From the NCBI GenBank assembly GCA_001797275.1, contig MGOY01000014.1, forward strand, positions 248,001 to 312,000: a DNA stretch of 64,000 nucleotides, in the 5' to 3' direction. This document shows positions 62,860 through 64,000 of this stretch, one piece after another (the first letter of the stretch is position 1; the number at the start of each line of letters is the position of its first letter). Made by a program: the position numbers and the translations under genes. The notes under the pieces are model-generated. The model saw only the letters and a program-made list of their open reading frames with translations, searched no databases and was not told where the DNA came from. This stretch comes from Clostridiales bacterium GWF2_38_85. GTDB taxonomy: Bacteria; Bacillota; Clostridia; Oscillospirales; CAG-382.

Positions 62860-63711
62860 TTATTTAATTCGTCTTTTCCAACTCGTGATAGTATTTTTCA
62901 TCAACATTGCTCTTGTCATAACGCCAACACCGCCGGGTACGGGGGTTATGTATGATGCTTTTTCCTTTACATTATCAAAATCAACATCACCACAGAGCTT
63001 ATTATTGCTGTCTCTGTTCATGCCGACATCAATTACGACAGCGCCGTCTTTGACCATATCCGCCGTGATAAGCTTAGCTTTACCGACTGCGGCAACAAGT
63101 ATATCTGCGCGCTTTGTGACCTCTGCAAGCGACTTTGTTCTGCTGTGGCAAATTGTAACTGTGCCGTTCTTTGCAAGCAACAGCATTGCCATGGGTTTTC
63201 CGACTATATTACTTCTGCCGACAACAACACATTCCTTGCCTTCGACATCAATATTGTATTCGGCAAGCATCTCCATAACTCCGGCAGGTGTGCAGGGAAG
63301 GAATATCTGTGTGCCAAGCATGATCTGACCGACGTTTGAGGATACAAATGCATCGACATCCTTGTCGGGAGAAATCGCAGCAATTACCTGCTTCTCATCA
63401 AGTGTTTTTGGCAATGGAAGTTGTACAAGAATACCGTCAACTGTATCATCCTTATTCAAGCTTTCGATTAAAGCGATTAGTTCTTCAATCTTTGTATCGT
63501 TGCCAAGCAGAAACTCGAGCGATCTGATTCCGATTTCCTCGCAGTCCTTTTTCTTGTTACGGACATAAATCTGTGAAGCTGAATCATCACCGACAAGAAT
63601 AACCGCAAGAGCCGGCACTCTTTTTCCGGAATCTACCGCAGTCTTTACCTCAGCCGATATACCGGCTTTTATTTTTTGCGCAAGCAGTTTCCCGTCAATT
63701 ATTATTGCCAT
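62860..63711 (-). CDS. folD: methylenetetrahydrofolate dehydrogenase/cyclohydrolase
   Basis: Bifunctional one-carbon enzyme, 283 residues. The catalytic Tyr49 and Lys53 are in QIYVRNKKK; the folate/NADP regions are DGILVQLPLP, GRSNIVGKPMAMLL and the terminal PVPGGVGVMTRAMLM. AAGGA precedes the ATG. The first 17 bases overlap the end of the upstream lgt gene. Confidence 0.97.
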   Translation of the reverse strand: MAIIIDGKLLAQKIKAGISAEVKTAVDSGKRVPALAVILVGDDSASQIYVRNKKKDCEEIGIRSLEFLLGNDTKIEELIALIESLNKDDTVDGILVQLPLPKTLDEKQVIAAISPDKDVDAFVSSNVGQIMLGTQIFLPCTPAGVMEMLAEYNIDVEGKECVVVGRSNIVGKPMAMLLLAKNGTVTICHSRTKSLAEVTKRADILVAAVGKAKLITADMVKDGAVVIDVGMNRDSNNKLCGDVDFDNVKEKASYITPVPGGVGVMTRAMLMKNTITSWKRRIK

Positions 63712-64000
63712 CAGTATTTTCCTTATTTGTTTCTTTAGTCTCTTCTATCTCTTCTGTTGTTTCTATTATTTCGTCCTGAACTGCATTAGCTGTTTCGCTT
63801 GTCTCGATACCTTCAGCGGTAGCTTTTTTCCTGCTGAGGTATTCGGTAAGCTCGGCATCCTCTTGTCTGCCCTTGCCGCGCCTCAGTATGATTATAGCGA
63901 CGCCAAGAATTATTGAGATAATACCGAATATGGACATCAGCTTTATGCTTGCCATAAGGCTGTCTGTGCGGAGTAGTTCAATCAATCCTCTGCCGAAGCC
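63695..64000 (-). CDS. lgt: prolipoprotein diacylglyceryl transferase, C-terminal part (cut by the window edge)
   Basis: The frame is open to the end of the window, so only the C-terminus is seen. GFGRGLIELLRTDSL is the conserved Lgt segment near the last membrane helix; the final helix (IKLMSIFGIISIILGVAIIIL) follows. Lgt attaches diacylglycerol to lipoprotein cysteines at the membrane. After the helix comes an unusual acidic Glu/Thr/Asn-rich tail of ~65 residues that ordinary Lgt lacks. The stop overlaps folD by 17 bases. A TTG at 63985 is not the start. Confidence 0.8.
   Translation of the reverse strand, partial: GFGRGLIELLRTDSLMASIKLMSIFGIISIILGVAIIILRRGKGRQEDAELTEYLSRKKATAEGIETSETANAVQDEIIETTEEIEETKETNKENTDGNNN

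Overview
The window looks like the chromosome of an anaerobic, spore-forming, low-GC Clostridia bacterium, most likely of the Oscillospirales/Ruminococcaceae type. Supporting signs are AT-rich intergenic DNA, strong AGGAGG ribosome binding sites, GTG/TTG starts, a pyruvate:ferredoxin oxidoreductase, an oxygen-sensitive radical-SAM sulfatase maturase, spoVT and spoVACDE, a CIRCE/HrcA heat-shock operon and a large-type SRP RNA upstream of dnaX-ybaB-recR. Taxonomy is inferred from gene content only.

Layout. 1-4 kb: response regulator, histidine kinase and HtrA protease on the minus strand (a CssRS/HtrA-like envelope stress module). 4-10 kb: ychF, an orphan glutamate-5-kinase-like gene, a small membrane protein, then rpmG-secE-nusG-rplK-rplA and the L10 leader with rplJ-rplL; rpoB does not follow. 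10-15 kb: two AbrB-type regulators, an anaerobic sulfatase maturase and its divergent sulfatase, interspersed with repeats. 15-19.5 kb: metB/metC-like, phosphoesterase, DUF1540, thrC, yraN, rnhB. 19.8-24.6 kb: nifJ and a VanY-like protein. 25-37 kb: a seven-gene operon with a giant solute-binding fusion, two permease pairs, an NHL/TPR/Yip1 fusion and a DUF5696-like protein, without an ATPase. 37-39 kb: spoVACDE. 39-42 kb: acyl-CoA/ACP ligase and ACP. 42-44.6 kb: recR, ybaB, dnaX and SRP RNA. 44.8-52 kb: a hexosamine salvage region (nucleotidyltransferase, GH109, NahK-like kinase, NagB, N-acylglucosamine 2-epimerase, MATE). 52-57 kb: a two-gene transcobalamin-like surface pair, mutarotase and an MTA/SAH deaminase-type amidohydrolase. 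57-62 kb: hrcA-grpE-dnaK-dnaJ. 62-64 kb: a P-loop protein, folD and the C-terminal end of lgt.

How genes work together. Sulfatase with its maturase, GH109, the HexNAc kinase, NagB and the two sugar permease pairs fit a gut-type glycan scavenger. The sporulation genes and the heat-shock and envelope-stress modules are housekeeping.

Less expected features: (a) three genes in which a hairpin separates a good Shine-Dalgarno from the start codon and leaves an effective spacing of 7-9 nt; (b) a ~101-bp repeat family bounded by an extended -10 sequence (four copies, one degenerate); (c) a ~103-bp palindromic repeat family (three copies) with compensatory changes in its central hairpin; (d) the ATPase-less transporter operon; (e) a split transcobalamin-like pair. 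All calls come from reading the sequence; no database search or folding program was run.
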